From Pseudomonas oryzihabitans (GTDB lineage Bacteria; Pseudomonadota; Gammaproteobacteria; Pseudomonadales; Pseudomonadaceae): a stretch of DNA of 64,000 nt. The stretch is taken from NCBI RefSeq assembly GCF_024652905.1, contig NZ_CP102428.1, forward strand, positions 4,386,001 through 4,450,000. Reading direction: 5' to 3'. Every line of letters begins with the position of its first letter. Position 1 is the first letter of the stretch. Below, one piece after another: positions 50,901-60,470 of this stretch. The notes beneath the pieces are model-generated. The model ran no database searches, was not told the DNA's origin, and saw only the letters and a list, made by a program, of their open reading frames with translations. The position numbers were made by a program, and so were the translations under genes.

Positions 50901-51474
50901 TACACCGAGGCTGACCGTCGCGGATCTTCAGCAACAGACGCTGGGTGGCGATACGGCGATCACCTATGCCAGCGCGACCGACGCCTCGGTCAACACCACC
51001 GCCAATACGGTAAGCACCAATGCCGTGGATTGGTACGACGAGAACACGGGCACTGGCAAATACGGCTGGTATCTGAATCTGCCAGCAACGGGTGAAATGA
51101 TCATCACCAACCCTGACTACCAGGCAGACACCCTCTTGGCGGCATCCCTGGTGCCCAACGACGATCCTTGCGATTCGGGCGCTGTCACCTATCTTTATGC
51201 CTTGGATCCCTATACCGGTGGCGGAACCGATCATCTGCAACTGGGCACGACGATCAATTATTCCCGTCTGAAATTGGCCGGTCTGTTCCCCGAACTTTCC
51301 GCCTTTTCTTACCGCGATGGTCTGATCACCGTTGGCGGAACCACCATCTCGACGGAAAACGGTGGGAGCGACTCATCGGTTATCAACCAGGGGCAGAACG
51401 AGGGGGTTAAACTCCGGCCTGCCTCGGTTCGTCAGACCTGGCGCACCTTCTCCAACCAGAATCCCGATCCCTGA
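47908..51474 (+). CDS. pilY1: Type IV pilus tip adhesin/assembly protein PilY1
   Basis: A 1188-residue secreted protein. Signal peptide: [21 protein letters not shown]. An N-terminal von Willebrand A-like region starts with [16 protein letters not shown], where DNSNS is the metal-site DxSxS. The C-terminal part from about residue 630 is the PilY1 beta-propeller: [35 protein letters not shown] and [20 protein letters not shown] calcium loop D877-A-N-G-D-L-I-T-D885 corresponds to the site that controls pilus extension in P. aeruginosa. The length is close to the 1161 residues of that protein. The product sits at the pilus tip with the minor pilins and takes part in surface sensing. Confidence 0.93.
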   Translation: MKFSSCLAPLAALLAASCASASNLNISQQPLFLSTGVDPNIIVTLDNSNSMKWGFIPDWLGYSANGLRTTRRVKSAAFNALYYNPAVSYAVPKKVTFSNGVLTVADYPVSSGTSFDFTRVYVNGFRPAAGTVDLSRDYRVAWEYDTARGQDTNYNAGTNYGGATGTIYYLAENPRADFYAWRNDRTETGVPAYYYVFNKENPNCQPSNDDCYTLVNPTSAADRQNFAIWYAFYRNRALSMQSSANLAFSQFSTSVRLTWQDLSNCTTLNSGTDCEGISYRGSNQLRTFDGQARANFFRWLGDLNFNTGTPLRSALDRAGRFLQSGGKDGPYAKDPGVTQSPEYACRPSYQIMMTDGKWNSDNIGAGNVDGSGQTLPDGMKYSPRAPFTDSASNTLADLAFKYWATDAQPGISDKLSPYVRDPSSNTDTQYWNPKNDPATWQHLVTYTVGFGLSSSLTSPAWGGSTFAGGYSPAMTWPAASSDSDNNVYDLWHAAINSRGDFFSADDANGLVDSLNQVVNRIAQTQSTSAGQASSPLLDSTQSSNYSYVPSFSSSDWSGDLSKYLRTATRTSRVWSAQGRLDASYGAGGFATRKVYMSVGGVRQPFIWSNLSDDQKAKLNRNANGTRDTFGEARLNYLRGDRSKESQTATPALRIRNHLLGDIIDSKPALVSTPSSPAARMNALGAAGSYSAFQQKWAKRATRIYVGANDGMLHAFDDNGDEAFAFVPSAVIPTLYKLTDPSYTSSTHQFSVDGTPVTQDVYYDNAWHTVLIGTLRGGGRAVFALDITDPSDPKVLWERSASDADFSELGLTYSKPVFARLHTGDWAVLLANGYNSANDKAVLYVLDVKTGKRVTVLMPEPNDGLTTPNGLATPTPLDANGDLITDYVYAGDLRGNLWRFDLIGNNLKATAGVSDFRVGFGGAPLYRARASRYSSGGADQPQAVMAEPRLLRHPSGIGFLLVFGTGKYLESGDATAVSGKAMSLYGIWDRQTAGTLVTSTPRLTVADLQQQTLGGDTAITYASATDASVNTTANTVSTNAVDWYDENTGTGKYGWYLNLPATGEMIITNPDYQADTLLAASLVPNDDPCDSGAVTYLYALDPYTGGGTDHLQLGTTINYSRLKLAGLFPELSAFSYRDGLITVGGTTISTENGGSDSSVINQGQNEGVKLRPASVRQTWRTFSNQNPDP

Positions 51475-51481
51475 GGTAGCG

Positions 51482-51934
51482 ATGCGAGCACGAGGCTTTA
51501 CCCTGATCGAGCTAATGGTCGTCGTGGCGATCGTCGGCATCCTGGCGGCCATCGCCTATCCGAGCTATCAGAACTATGTGCTGCGCTCTAATCGCAGCGA
51601 GGGGCAGGCGCTGCTCAACGAGGCGGCGGCGCGGATGGAGCGCTTCTATGCGCAGAACAATGCCTATCCGACCAGCGTGGCCAATCTGAACATCGTCAAC
51701 AACAGGACGCCGGCGGGCAGCCAGACGGTGACCTCGACCAGCGGCTACTACCAGTTGAGCATCGCCACCTATGCCGCCAACAGCGCGGACTACGCCAGCA
51801 ATGGTCCCTATCTGCTAACCGCGACCCGCAGTGGTACCCAGACCCGCGACACAGTGTGTGGCGATCTCACCCTCAACGCCCAGGGCGTGAAAGGGGTCAA
51901 GGGTTCCGGCAACGCCACCGACTGCTGGCGCTAA
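51482..51934 (+). CDS. pilE: Type IV minor pilin PilE
   Basis: A 150-residue prepilin: leader MRARG, then [20 protein letters not shown] with Glu5 and [20 protein letters not shown], the typical PilE helix. Paired cysteines in [15 protein letters not shown] and ATDCWR give the C-terminal disulfide loop. GAGG between the pilY1 stop and this ATG serves as ribosome site (7-bp gap). The pilY2 gene that lies before pilE in P. aeruginosa is absent. Its stop overlaps the convergent DUF6502 gene by four bases. Confidence 0.9.
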   Translation: MRARGFTLIELMVVVAIVGILAAIAYPSYQNYVLRSNRSEGQALLNEAAARMERFYAQNNAYPTSVANLNIVNNRTPAGSQTVTSTSGYYQLSIATYAANSADYASNGPYLLTATRSGTQTRDTVCGDLTLNAQGVKGVKGSGNATDCWR

Positions 51935-52770
51935 TCCTCCCGCCCCTGCACCAGGCCTGCATCCCGCTCCTGCTCCACCCGATAGCCGCCAAAGCCCAGG
52001 GTCACCCGCTGGGTGGCGTCGGCCTTGCCGGCGTCTTGGGCTTCGTGCTCGACCACCAGGCGATTGAGGCGGTTGAGCAGCTGCATGGATTCGTCGTAGG
52101 CGGTGCGATAGAGACTCAGGGTCGAGTCCTGGGTCAGGTTGTGGCCGTAGACCACATGGAAGGTGAAGTCCGGCGCGGCGCGATCCTGCAGGTAGAGGCG
52201 CTCGAAGCCGGCCAGCAGATCGCCGGTGAAGTGGGCCAGCAGCCGGCCCGCGCCTTCCTGGCTCTCGGTGCCGCGCAGCAACGAGCGTGGCGTGAGCACC
52301 ACCCGGTCTTCCTCGTCGAGGCGGGCATAGCCCTTGCGCAGCCATTCATCCAACACGGTACGGGCGCGGACGTCGCTGCCGACGCTGGCGACCAGGGCGT
52401 CGAAACTCTGTTCGCCGCCGCGCCGCTGGGTGCGGGGCAGGGGGCGCAGATTGCCCTCGGCATCGAGCAGGTCCAGCCGTGAGGTCCAGGCGCTGAGCAC
52501 CTGCCATTCCAGGCTGGGCGTGCAGGGCGTACGTTCCGGGCCAGCCTCGCGCAGGGCGCGGACCTCGCGGCGCGGCAGGCCAGTCAGGACCGAGATGCGG
52601 CTGTCGGAATTGGGCTTGTCGCCCAGCGGCTCGAAATCCTGGGCGACCTCAAAATAGGTCTGGCGCAGCAACCGATCGAAGGTCTGGTAGGTCACGCCGG
52701 AGGCGATGGCGATTCGTACCAGCCGGCCGATCAGGCTGCGCAGAAGCAAGGGAACCTTGGTGGAAAGCAT
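51931..52770 (-). CDS. DUF6502 family protein
   Basis: A 279-residue cytoplasmic protein. The N-terminal third looks like a winged helix: [37 protein letters not shown] and [20 protein letters not shown]. The centre has [20 protein letters not shown], and the C-terminal part is helical. This matches DUF6502, a family of presumed DNA-binding regulators with unknown target. Convergent with pilE with a 4-bp overlap, so no terminator separates them. Confidence 0.8.
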   Translation of the reverse strand: MLSTKVPLLLRSLIGRLVRIAIASGVTYQTFDRLLRQTYFEVAQDFEPLGDKPNSDSRISVLTGLPRREVRALREAGPERTPCTPSLEWQVLSAWTSRLDLLDAEGNLRPLPRTQRRGGEQSFDALVASVGSDVRARTVLDEWLRKGYARLDEEDRVVLTPRSLLRGTESQEGAGRLLAHFTGDLLAGFERLYLQDRAAPDFTFHVVYGHNLTQDSTLSLYRTAYDESMQLLNRLNRLVVEHEAQDAGKADATQRVTLGFGGYRVEQERDAGLVQGRED

Positions 52771-52891
52771 GGGGGACTCGACGCGGCAAACGCCCGCCCA
52801 TCTTCGCGGGGCCTTGGGCCCCCGTCAAACCAGCCAGTCATAAAGTGTCGCGGACGCCGCTCAGGTTGTCGTCCGCGGGGCAGGGCACTGC

Positions 52892-53035
52892 CTAGCCGGG
52901 TGTGCCCGATTCGGTCTCGCCGGCCACGTCCGGGTCGTCCGGAAACTCTTCCGGCTCCATGTCCGCATAGGGCAGCTCTTCGGGTGGCGGGGTATTGCTG
53001 GGGTTGTCATAGGTCTTCTGTTCGACGTCGCTCAT
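52892..53035 (-). CDS. Tiny acidic protein (47 aa)
   Basis: A 47-residue, strongly acidic and proline-rich protein: MSDVEQKTYDNPSNTPPPEE then LPYADMEPEEFPDDPDVAGE. No fold is evident; it should be disordered. The start is supported by AGGAG six bases upstream. It stands alone, divergent from the catalase-like gene (177 bp between starts). Similar short acidic proteins occur in Pseudomonas, some of them stress-induced, but I cannot name a family. Confidence 0.6.
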   Translation of the reverse strand: MSDVEQKTYDNPSNTPPPEELPYADMEPEEFPDDPDVAGETESGTPG

Positions 53036-53212
53036 GGTGGGCTCCTGGGTGGGTGATGGAGATATCGAACCCCTCTGAGCGGGGCCGTTCCCGAGCGCCA
53101 GTCGAGCGCGACCTTGTGTCGGCTGAGTGGCCAATGGCCGAACGCCGTTAGCGCGATAGCGGTCCATTTGCTGACCGTCTCATCCGAATGACGGCATCCG
53201 AGGAGTCCCGTG

Positions 53213-54313
53213 ATGACCACGCCTACCGCTGTCCATCCGCTGCCGTTCCAGCCCGCCTTCGAACAGGTGCCGGATGACGAAGCCGACACCGTTCGCGAGA
53301 TGGTCGCAGCCATGAGAGACATCACCGAGACCACCTATGCCAATGGTGGTCATGCCATCCGCAGCGTGCACGCCAAGAGTCATGGTCTGCTCACGGGCCA
53401 GGTGACGGTGCTGGATGGTCTGCCGCCGGCCTATGCCCAGGGCGCCTTCGCCACCCCGGGCAGCTATGCCGCGGTGCTGAGATTCTCTACCAACCCCGGC
53501 GACATCCTGGCCGACAGCGTTTCCACCCCGCGTGGCCTGGCGCTCAAGTTGATCGACGTGCCGGGCGAGCGCCTGCCTGGCAGCGAAGGACAGGTGACCC
53601 AGGATTTCGTCATGCAGAACGCGCCGGCCTTTACCGCGCCGGATCCCAAGACCTTTCTCAAGACGCTCAAGCTGCTGGCCAAGACCACCGACCGCGGCGA
53701 GGGCCTGAAGAAGGTGGCGTCGGCGGTGCTGCGCGGCACCGAGAAGGTAGTGGAGGCCTTTGGCGGCGAGAGTCCGACGCTGAAGAGTCTGGGTGGCCAC
53801 CCGGAGACCCATCCGCTCGGCGAGACCTTCTACACCATGGTGCCCTTTCTCTACGGCCCCTATTTCGCCAAGCTCAGCGTGGTGCCGGTGGCGCCGGAGC
53901 TGACCGCCCTGACCGATGCCCCGGTGGAGGTCAACGGCAAGCCCGACGGCCTGCGCGAAGCGGTCAACGCGCATTTCGCCCAGCACGGCGGGGTCTGGGA
54001 GATCCGCGTGCAACTGGGGGTAGACATCGAGCAGACGCCGATCGAGGACGCTTCGGTGGTCTGGCCGGAAGACCTGACCCCCTATGTGACCGTGGCGCGC
54101 CTGGAGGTCCAGCCGCAACCGGCCTGGAACGAGGCCCGCTCGCGCGAGGTTGACGACGCCATGGTGTTCAGCCCCTGGCACGGTCTGGCCGCGCATCGAC
54201 CCCTTGGCGGCATCATGAGATCGCGGCAACCGGCCTACGAGATGTCTTCGCAGTTTCGCAGCGAGCGCAACGGCTGCCCGTTGCACCATCCGCGCGGACC
54301 GGTGGAGTTGTAG
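53213..54313 (+). CDS. Catalase-like haem protein (small catalase/SrpA-related)
   Basis: A 366-residue protein of the haem catalase superfamily, shorter than classical catalases (about 480). HAIRSVHAKSHGLLTGQVTV holds the distal His, AAVLRFSTNPGD the distal Asn region and DSVSTPRGLALKLID the following strand; MVFSPWHGLAAHRPLGGIMR near the C-terminus matches the proximal end of the fold. Peroxide breakdown or organic peroxidase activity is likely, but the proximal Tyr-Arg pattern is not the classical RxFxY, so activity is uncertain. The ATG at 53213 (GAGGAG nine bases before) follows an in-frame GTG. Likely cytoplasmic, since no signal peptide is seen. Confidence 0.8.
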   Translation: MTTPTAVHPLPFQPAFEQVPDDEADTVREMVAAMRDITETTYANGGHAIRSVHAKSHGLLTGQVTVLDGLPPAYAQGAFATPGSYAAVLRFSTNPGDILADSVSTPRGLALKLIDVPGERLPGSEGQVTQDFVMQNAPAFTAPDPKTFLKTLKLLAKTTDRGEGLKKVASAVLRGTEKVVEAFGGESPTLKSLGGHPETHPLGETFYTMVPFLYGPYFAKLSVVPVAPELTALTDAPVEVNGKPDGLREAVNAHFAQHGGVWEIRVQLGVDIEQTPIEDASVVWPEDLTPYVTVARLEVQPQPAWNEARSREVDDAMVFSPWHGLAAHRPLGGIMRSRQPAYEMSSQFRSERNGCPLHHPRGPVEL

Positions 54314-54320
54314 GCGAGGC

Positions 54321-54953
54321 TCAGTTGAGCGTGGCAAGTTCGGCGTCGTCGAGTTCGCGGGCGCGTACCGCGGCCGGGCGGCTTACCAGCCCGGCAACAT
54401 AGCGCTCGAAGTGCGGACGCTTTTCGATAGTGCCAAAGGCCATGCCCCAGGCGAGATGGGCGCCGACATAGACGTCGGCGGCGGTGAAGCGGTCGTCTAC
54501 AAGGTACTCGCCCGGGGCCAAGGCGGCGTCGAGGGTATCGAGCACCTCGGCAAGGCTGCCATAGCCCACCGCGCCGCGCTTCTGCGGATCCTCGGGCAGG
54601 ACGACGCCCAGCGCCTGGTTGGTGGTGGCGGCCTCCAGCGGACCGGCGGCAAAGAACAGCCAGCGGTAGTAGGCACCGCGCGCCGGATCGTTGAGGGGTG
54701 GTGCGAGACCGGCGGCGGGAAAGGCGTCGGCGAGATAGGCGCAGATGGCCGCCGTCTCGGTTACCACGGCGGCGCCATGGCGCAGCGCCGGTACCTTGCC
54801 CATGGGATTGATGGCGCGATAGGCCGGGGATTTCATCGCCGGCCCGTAGTCGACCCGCTGTACTTCATAGGGCTGTCCGAGCTCCTCCAGCAGCCAGCGC
54901 ACGATGCGTCCGCGCGACATGGGATGGGTATAGAGCACAGGCCGGTCGAACAT
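54321..54953 (-). CDS. Glutathione S-transferase family protein
   Basis: A 210-residue protein with a thioredoxin-like N-terminal domain (VLYTHPMSRGRIVRWLLEEL, MGKVPALRHGAAVVTETAAI, the latter with the cis-Pro and Glu-Thr glutathione contacts) and a helical C-terminal domain (ADVYVGAHLAWGMAFG). The active-site residue is probably the Ser of HPMSRGR. The ATG at 54953 follows AGGAAG. It converges on the catalase-like gene with a 7-bp gap, so the two may belong to a peroxide/electrophile defence pair. Confidence 0.87.
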   Translation of the reverse strand: MFDRPVLYTHPMSRGRIVRWLLEELGQPYEVQRVDYGPAMKSPAYRAINPMGKVPALRHGAAVVTETAAICAYLADAFPAAGLAPPLNDPARGAYYRWLFFAAGPLEAATTNQALGVVLPEDPQKRGAVGYGSLAEVLDTLDAALAPGEYLVDDRFTAADVYVGAHLAWGMAFGTIEKRPHFERYVAGLVSRPAAVRARELDDAELATLN

Positions 54954-55080
54954 GGTGAAGCTTCCTTGAGTTGTCGTACCCCTTAGCATAGGTAGGCCCT
55001 GCTCCAGCGTCCATTCACGGGAGAGCCGGTACCCTTCTGCTAGACTGGTAAACCTTTACCAGCCGTTTCACAGGACTCCC

Positions 55081-56454
<1,374 letters not shown>

Positions 56455-56462
56455 GTTGATCT

Positions 56463-56566
56463 ATCGCGGCCATGGGCCGCTCCTACAGGTATCCAACCTA
56501 TCCGTAGGAGCGGCCCATGGCCGCGATAGTGGCGTAGGTTGGGTTGAGCGTAGCGAAGCCCAACGG
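56463..56566. repeat. REP pair plus GTAGGTTGGG palindrome
   Basis: A paired REP (56463-56527) is followed by one GTAGGTTGGGTTGAGCGTAG...GAAGCCCAACGG palindrome (56534-56566) in the gap between the convergent dbpA and oxygenase genes. Confidence 0.88.
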
Positions 56567-56590
56567 TGCCCCATCGCACCGAAGTGCAGG

Positions 56591-57463
56591 CTAACCTTCG
56601 ATCCCCATCCGCCGCCTGGCGCGATGCGAGGAGCCATTGCGCACCGCCCAGCGCAGCACCGGCGCGGTGGCGCCGATACCGGCACGAATCAACCGTTTCT
56701 GCAACGGGCCCTGGTGGAAGCCGAGCTCCTCGCTGGCCCAGTCGGGCAAGAGGTCGATGCCAGCCTGCATCATCAGGGCCCCGAAGGGTTTGGCCAGGGC
56801 GCTGGGTGCAGGCGCCTGCAGCAACACCCGGCAGACCTCGCGGCTGCGCTCATCGCAGACCAGCTGGGGACGGATCCCCTGGTAGTAGGCGGCGATCTCC
56901 GCCCGCGAACGGGGGACGTCGGTCGCCCCCAGGCGTTCGGCAACCAGGGCGATCTCGGCGTAGTAGCGATCCTGTTCGGCGCCCGGCAACTGGGGATCGA
57001 AATAGCGCAGGTAGGCCGCGAGGAAATGACTGACCTCGGCCACATGGACCCAGGTCAGCAGCGCCGGGTCTTCGGCGCTGTAGGGGCGGCCATCGGCGGC
57101 CTGGCCGCGGATATGACGGTGGATGGCCTGGACCCGGGCGATCAGCCGCTCGGCGTCGCCGCGACTGCCAAAGGTGGTGGCGGCGATGAACTGGCCGGTG
57201 CGCCGCAGGCGGCCGAGCATGTCTTCGCGAAACTTCGAATGGTCCCAGACCCCGGCCAGGGCCAGCGGGTGCAGCGTCTGCATCAGCAGGGCGGCGATGC
57301 CGCCGATCAGCATGCAGGTGAAGTCGCTGTGCACCCGCCAGGGAACGCTGCCCGGTCCGAACAGCCCGGGATCGCCCGGTGGCTGCTCGTAATCGACCTC
57401 GCCCAGGGACAGTCCGGTGAGGCTCATTACCTGCCGCTCGATACGCTCGCGGATCAGCTCCAT
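56591..57463 (-). CDS. MpaB-type oxygenase (DUF2236) family protein
   Basis: A 290-residue protein of the DUF2236/MpaB/latex-clearing-protein superfamily. RVHSDFTCMLIGGIAALLMQ, TLHPLALAGVWDHSKFRED, and GRLRRTGQFIAATTFGSRGD form the typical start; LLTWVHVAEVSHFLAAYLRY carries the conserved histidines thought to bind haem. Family members in fungi cleave polyprenyl chains; bacterial ones are mostly uncharacterised. It lies 3 bp after the Nudix gene on the same strand, so they are probably cotranscribed. Confidence 0.83.
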   Translation of the reverse strand: MELIRERIERQVMSLTGLSLGEVDYEQPPGDPGLFGPGSVPWRVHSDFTCMLIGGIAALLMQTLHPLALAGVWDHSKFREDMLGRLRRTGQFIAATTFGSRGDAERLIARVQAIHRHIRGQAADGRPYSAEDPALLTWVHVAEVSHFLAAYLRYFDPQLPGAEQDRYYAEIALVAERLGATDVPRSRAEIAAYYQGIRPQLVCDERSREVCRVLLQAPAPSALAKPFGALMMQAGIDLLPDWASEELGFHQGPLQKRLIRAGIGATAPVLRWAVRNGSSHRARRRMGIEG

Positions 57464-57466
57464 GGG

Positions 57467-58054
57467 CTAGCGCGGCAGCAGGTAGAGGGCGGCGTACTGC
57501 AGCAGCATGATGGTCTTGCCGTCCAGCAGTCGACCGTCGCGGGCCATGGCGAGGGCCTCGTCGAAAGGCAATTCCAGCAGCTCGATGTCCTCGCCTTCCT
57601 CGTGCAGTCCGCCACCGTCGGCGATGCGCTGATCGGCGCGGTATTCACCGGCGAAGAAGTGCAGCAACTCGGTCACCGAGCCGGGACTCATGAAGGCGTC
57701 GAACAGGTGCTGAACGTTGTCCAGGCGGTAACCGGTCTCTTCCTCGACCTCGGCCTTGATACGCGCTTCGGGCGCGGCCGCGTCGAGCAGGCCGGCGGGG
57801 GTCTCCACCAGCAGGCCGTCGTCCAGACCGTTACCCAGGGTGGGTAGGCGGAACTGACGGATCAACAGCACGGTGCGTCGGTCGCGGTCGTAGAGCAGGA
57901 TGGTGGCGCCGTTGCCGCGGTCGTAGGTCTCCCGGGTCTGGCGTTGCCAGCTGCCGTCATGGCGCAGGTAGTCGAAGGTGGTCTTCTTCAGCAGGCCCCA
58001 GTCAGCGGAAAGGGTCTCGACCTGCTGGATGCGAAAGCGGGGGGTGTCGGGCAT
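57467..58054 (-). CDS. Nudix hydrolase, NudK-like (nucleotide-sugar/ADP-ribose pyrophosphatase)
   Basis: A 195-residue Nudix enzyme. The Nudix helix is in GLLDAAAPEARIKAEVEEET, then GY; compared with the consensus, the Arg before the first Glu of the core is Ala, while the metal-binding EVEEE is retained. NGLDDGLLVETPAGLLD and DAFMSPGSVTELLHFFAGEY are NudK-like. NudK cleaves GDP-mannose; close relatives cleave ADP-ribose. The ATG at 58054 is chosen for family length; a frame start 63 bases earlier is less likely. Confidence 0.84.
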   Translation of the reverse strand: MPDTPRFRIQQVETLSADWGLLKKTTFDYLRHDGSWQRQTRETYDRGNGATILLYDRDRRTVLLIRQFRLPTLGNGLDDGLLVETPAGLLDAAAPEARIKAEVEEETGYRLDNVQHLFDAFMSPGSVTELLHFFAGEYRADQRIADGGGLHEEGEDIELLELPFDEALAMARDGRLLDGKTIMLLQYAALYLLPR

Positions 58055-58169
58055 GGGGGCTCGTCTGGACAGGAGGCTTCGGGCCACGGTAGCAGAAGCG
58101 GTGCCTTTTTGAGGCACGCACCGTGACCCCGGGTTCCGCCCAGCCGCGAGAACGGCTGGCCCCCGACGT

Positions 58170-58811
58170 TTAGAACCAGCGGTCGTTCTTCTTCCTGCCC
58201 CGCGTCATGGACGGCAGGATCAGCCCGGCCAGCAGGCCCGCGCCGGCGATGCTGCCGCCATAGACCATGTACTGCATCAGTGCCTGCTTGTTCTCGTTGC
58301 CGAGCTTGGCCTGGGTGCTGCGCAGTTCCGACTGGGCCTGGGTGAGCTGGGCGTCGAGGTCCTTGCGGCGGCTCTCCAGTTCGTCGATCTGCTGCTTGCG
58401 CGAATCCAGGGTCTCCTGCATCCCCTGGACGCGATTCTTCCAGCTGTCGTCGATGGTCTTGAGCTGGCCACTCAGCTCGGCCACCTGCTGTTCCAGCTGC
58501 GGCAAGCGCTCGGCCTGGCCAGGCTTGTCCTGCAGGTCGCTGTTGGGAATCCAGACGGTGCTTCCGCCTTCGCCGCGCACCTGGCTGTAGTCGCCCTGGG
58601 TGCTGATCAGCTCGACCTTCTGCCCGGACTTGAGGGTGCCGACGATGCGATAGCCATCGGTGGGACCACTGCGGACATAGGTGGTCAGGCTGTCGCTGAC
58701 CCAGCGGGCATTGCCTTCCTGGGCCACGGCGGTGCCGGCCAGGGAGGCGAGGGAGGCGGCCAGGCAGAGGCCGAGATGCGGTAGGCGGGACAACAGGCGA
58801 GAAGGGGACAT
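58170..58811 (-). CDS. TIGR04211-family SH3 domain membrane protein
   Basis: A 213-residue envelope protein: a signal peptide ending in LASLAGTAVAQE, a bacterial SH3 domain (residues about 35-95: WVSDSLTTYVRSGPTDGYRI, GTLKSGQKVELIST), a long coiled coil (about 100-180: RLPQLEQQVAELSGQLKTID, QQIDELESRRKDLDAQLTQA), and one C-terminal transmembrane helix (YMVYGGSIAGAGLLAGLILP) followed by basic residues. This is the YgiM/TIGR04211 layout. It is anchored in the inner membrane with the SH3 domain in the periplasm. The start is uncertain: ATGs at 58811, 58817 and 58835 are in frame, none with a strong ribosome site. Confidence 0.85.
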   Translation of the reverse strand: MSPSRLLSRLPHLGLCLAASLASLAGTAVAQEGNARWVSDSLTTYVRSGPTDGYRIVGTLKSGQKVELISTQGDYSQVRGEGGSTVWIPNSDLQDKPGQAERLPQLEQQVAELSGQLKTIDDSWKNRVQGMQETLDSRKQQIDELESRRKDLDAQLTQAQSELRSTQAKLGNENKQALMQYMVYGGSIAGAGLLAGLILPSMTRGRKKNDRWF

Positions 58812-59049
58812 GGGCATGATCGGGTCTGTATGCATGAGCTGAAAAGATGAAGGCCGTGGTGAACAGGCCGGATTATTGTGGGGCAGTACCCTAGCAAGCT
58901 GCCGCGATCTATCCGCCAACCCGTAGCGCCCTCTGTTCGAGACGGTGAAGCAGTTCAAGCTTTGGCGGCGGAAAGCGACGGCCAGTGTCATCTTGCCGCC
59001 ATGTACTGGGCAGCGGAAGGCGCAAAGCCGTTCAGAATCTTGCGGCGCT

Positions 59050-59262
59050 TCAGAGGCGGTGGAGCAGATCCAGGCTCAAGGCCGCGAGTGCACCCAGACC
59101 GGCGCAACCAAAGGCCAGCGCCTTGCCCCACCAGCGTTTCCAGGCGATGGCACCGGCGATCATGCCCACTCCGCAGAGCAGGAGGCCGGACTTGAGATAG
59201 AAGTCGGACCAGGCGAGCAGCTGATCGATGAAGTCGAAGAGGTCTTGGAATTCCTGCGGCAT
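59050..59262 (-). CDS. Small membrane protein (70 aa)
   Basis: A 70-residue protein with a polar start (MPQEFQDLFDFIDQLLAWSD) and two hydrophobic helices (GLLLCGVGMIAGAIAW and ALAFGCAGLGALAALSL) joined by KRWWGK. CAGGAGG precedes the ATG at 59262. It lies 23 bp downstream of the CDP-diacylglycerol diphosphatase gene, so the two may be cotranscribed. Function unknown. The 238 bp to the SH3-protein gene show nothing notable. Confidence 0.7.
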   Translation of the reverse strand: MPQEFQDLFDFIDQLLAWSDFYLKSGLLLCGVGMIAGAIAWKRWWGKALAFGCAGLGALAALSLDLLHRL

Positions 59263-59285
59263 AGGGGCCTCCTGGCGCGTTGGCG

Positions 59286-60122
59286 CTATTGAGTCGCCGG
59301 GGCCGTGGTCGTTCCCTGGCAATCCGCGGCCAGCAGCCGTTCCGCTGACCCGAAATCGCCCGGCTGGCTGCCCGCGCGTCCGGCCAGCAGCAGGAACTGG
59401 CGACCGGCGTCCTGGCTCGGCAGCGCCACCACCGCCAGCGACAAGCGCGGATCCGGCAGCGGATAGGGCGGCTGGCTGGCCAGGGCCTGGAAGAAGTCCG
59501 TGGCCCGCAACTGGGTTTCGCTCAGGCGCCGCGCCTGATAGCGACTGCCCGCCAGCGCCACCGGCAGGGCGCGCCAGTGTTCATCGATGCCTGGTGCCAG
59601 CTGCCACAGCTGTTGGCGCAACTCGGGCCGCAGGCAGGCGAGGTGCACATGCAATTGATCCTGGCTGCGCCCGCTGGGGGCATTGAGGGCGAGGGCGATC
59701 CGCTCATCCGCGACGGGTGCCTGGCCCCAGGCGCTCAGATACCAGCGCTGGCGCCAGGCCAGGCCGAACCAATTGGGTTGGCCGGGCCGCCAGAGCGCCG
59801 GACTCTCCAGCCCGCGCAAGGGGCGTAGGGGTACCAGGATGAAATGCTGCCGCTCGCCGGGCGCACGCAGCATGGCGAAGCCGGGATCCTCCACCACCTG
59901 GCGACAGGGCGCCGCCAGGCCAGTGAGCCGGGCATTGGGCACACAGAGTGCCGTCGTGACCTGGCGCAGCAGCTCGCGGTTGGAGCAGCCCGTCAGCGCC
60001 AATCCCAGCATCAGCAGCGACAGCAGATGCCAGCACGACGGACGGACGCTGGACGGCAGCGAACATCTGCGCGAGCTTCGCTTCCAATGGGTATCAAGGC
60101 AACGCAGCTGGGAGTCAGCCAT
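59286..60122 (-). CDS. CDP-diacylglycerol diphosphatase
   Basis: A 278-residue lipoprotein-like enzyme of the Cdh family, which hydrolyses CDP-diacylglycerol to phosphatidate and CMP. The HIT-like core is SGRSQDQLHVHLACLRPELR, with H-x-H as the catalytic pair; VVEDPGFAMLRAPGERQHFI and LVPLRPLRGLESPAL are conserved upstream parts. A hydrophobic segment ending LALTGCSNREL looks like a lipobox about 45 residues from the proposed start, so the n-region is unusually long; the true start may be inside. The ATG at 60122 overlaps the divergent DksA-type start by two bases and has no ribosome site. Confidence 0.75.
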   Translation of the reverse strand: MADSQLRCLDTHWKRSSRRCSLPSSVRPSCWHLLSLLMLGLALTGCSNRELLRQVTTALCVPNARLTGLAAPCRQVVEDPGFAMLRAPGERQHFILVPLRPLRGLESPALWRPGQPNWFGLAWRQRWYLSAWGQAPVADERIALALNAPSGRSQDQLHVHLACLRPELRQQLWQLAPGIDEHWRALPVALAGSRYQARRLSETQLRATDFFQALASQPPYPLPDPRLSLAVVALPSQDAGRQFLLLAGRAGSQPGDFGSAERLLAADCQGTTTAPATQ

Positions 60123-60387
60123 GGCCAATGGGTGGGCCGGAGACGGCGCGGTTCAGGAACAGATCGACAGCACGGTGGACGATGCGGTGCAGCGCGCCCG
60201 CAGTCGTCTGCATCGAGGCGCGAGCCTCACCCACTGCGAGGAGTGCGGCGACGCCATTCCCGAGGCGCGCCGCCAGGCGGTCCCAGGTGTACACCTGTGC
60301 ATCCGCTGCCAGTCCGAGCAGGACGCCGAAGACCAGCGCGCTGGCGGCTACAACCGGCGGGCGAGCAAGGACAGTCTGTTGCGCTAG
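60121..60387 (+). CDS. DksA/TraR-family zinc finger protein (YbiI-like)
   Basis: An 88-residue protein with a four-cysteine zinc finger: CEECGDAIPEARR, then VHLCIRCQSEQD. Length and layout match E. coli YbiI. The short helical hairpin of full-length DksA is absent, so direct RNA polymerase secondary-channel control as by DksA is doubtful. GGGAG lies six bases before the ATG at 60121. Confidence 0.87.
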   Translation: MANGWAGDGAVQEQIDSTVDDAVQRARSRLHRGASLTHCEECGDAIPEARRQAVPGVHLCIRCQSEQDAEDQRAGGYNRRASKDSLLR

Positions 60388-60470
60388 GGGCGGATCGGCA
60401 TTCAGCCGCGCCGACACCCGGCCATCCTCCGCTCGCCACTGGCGCAGCTGCATACCCGCGTCGGCGAGCA

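Noticed and set aside
49051-51240. 729-codon frame antisense to pilY1
   Set aside because: No ribosome site, no domain, and the complementary frame encodes an unmistakable PilY1.
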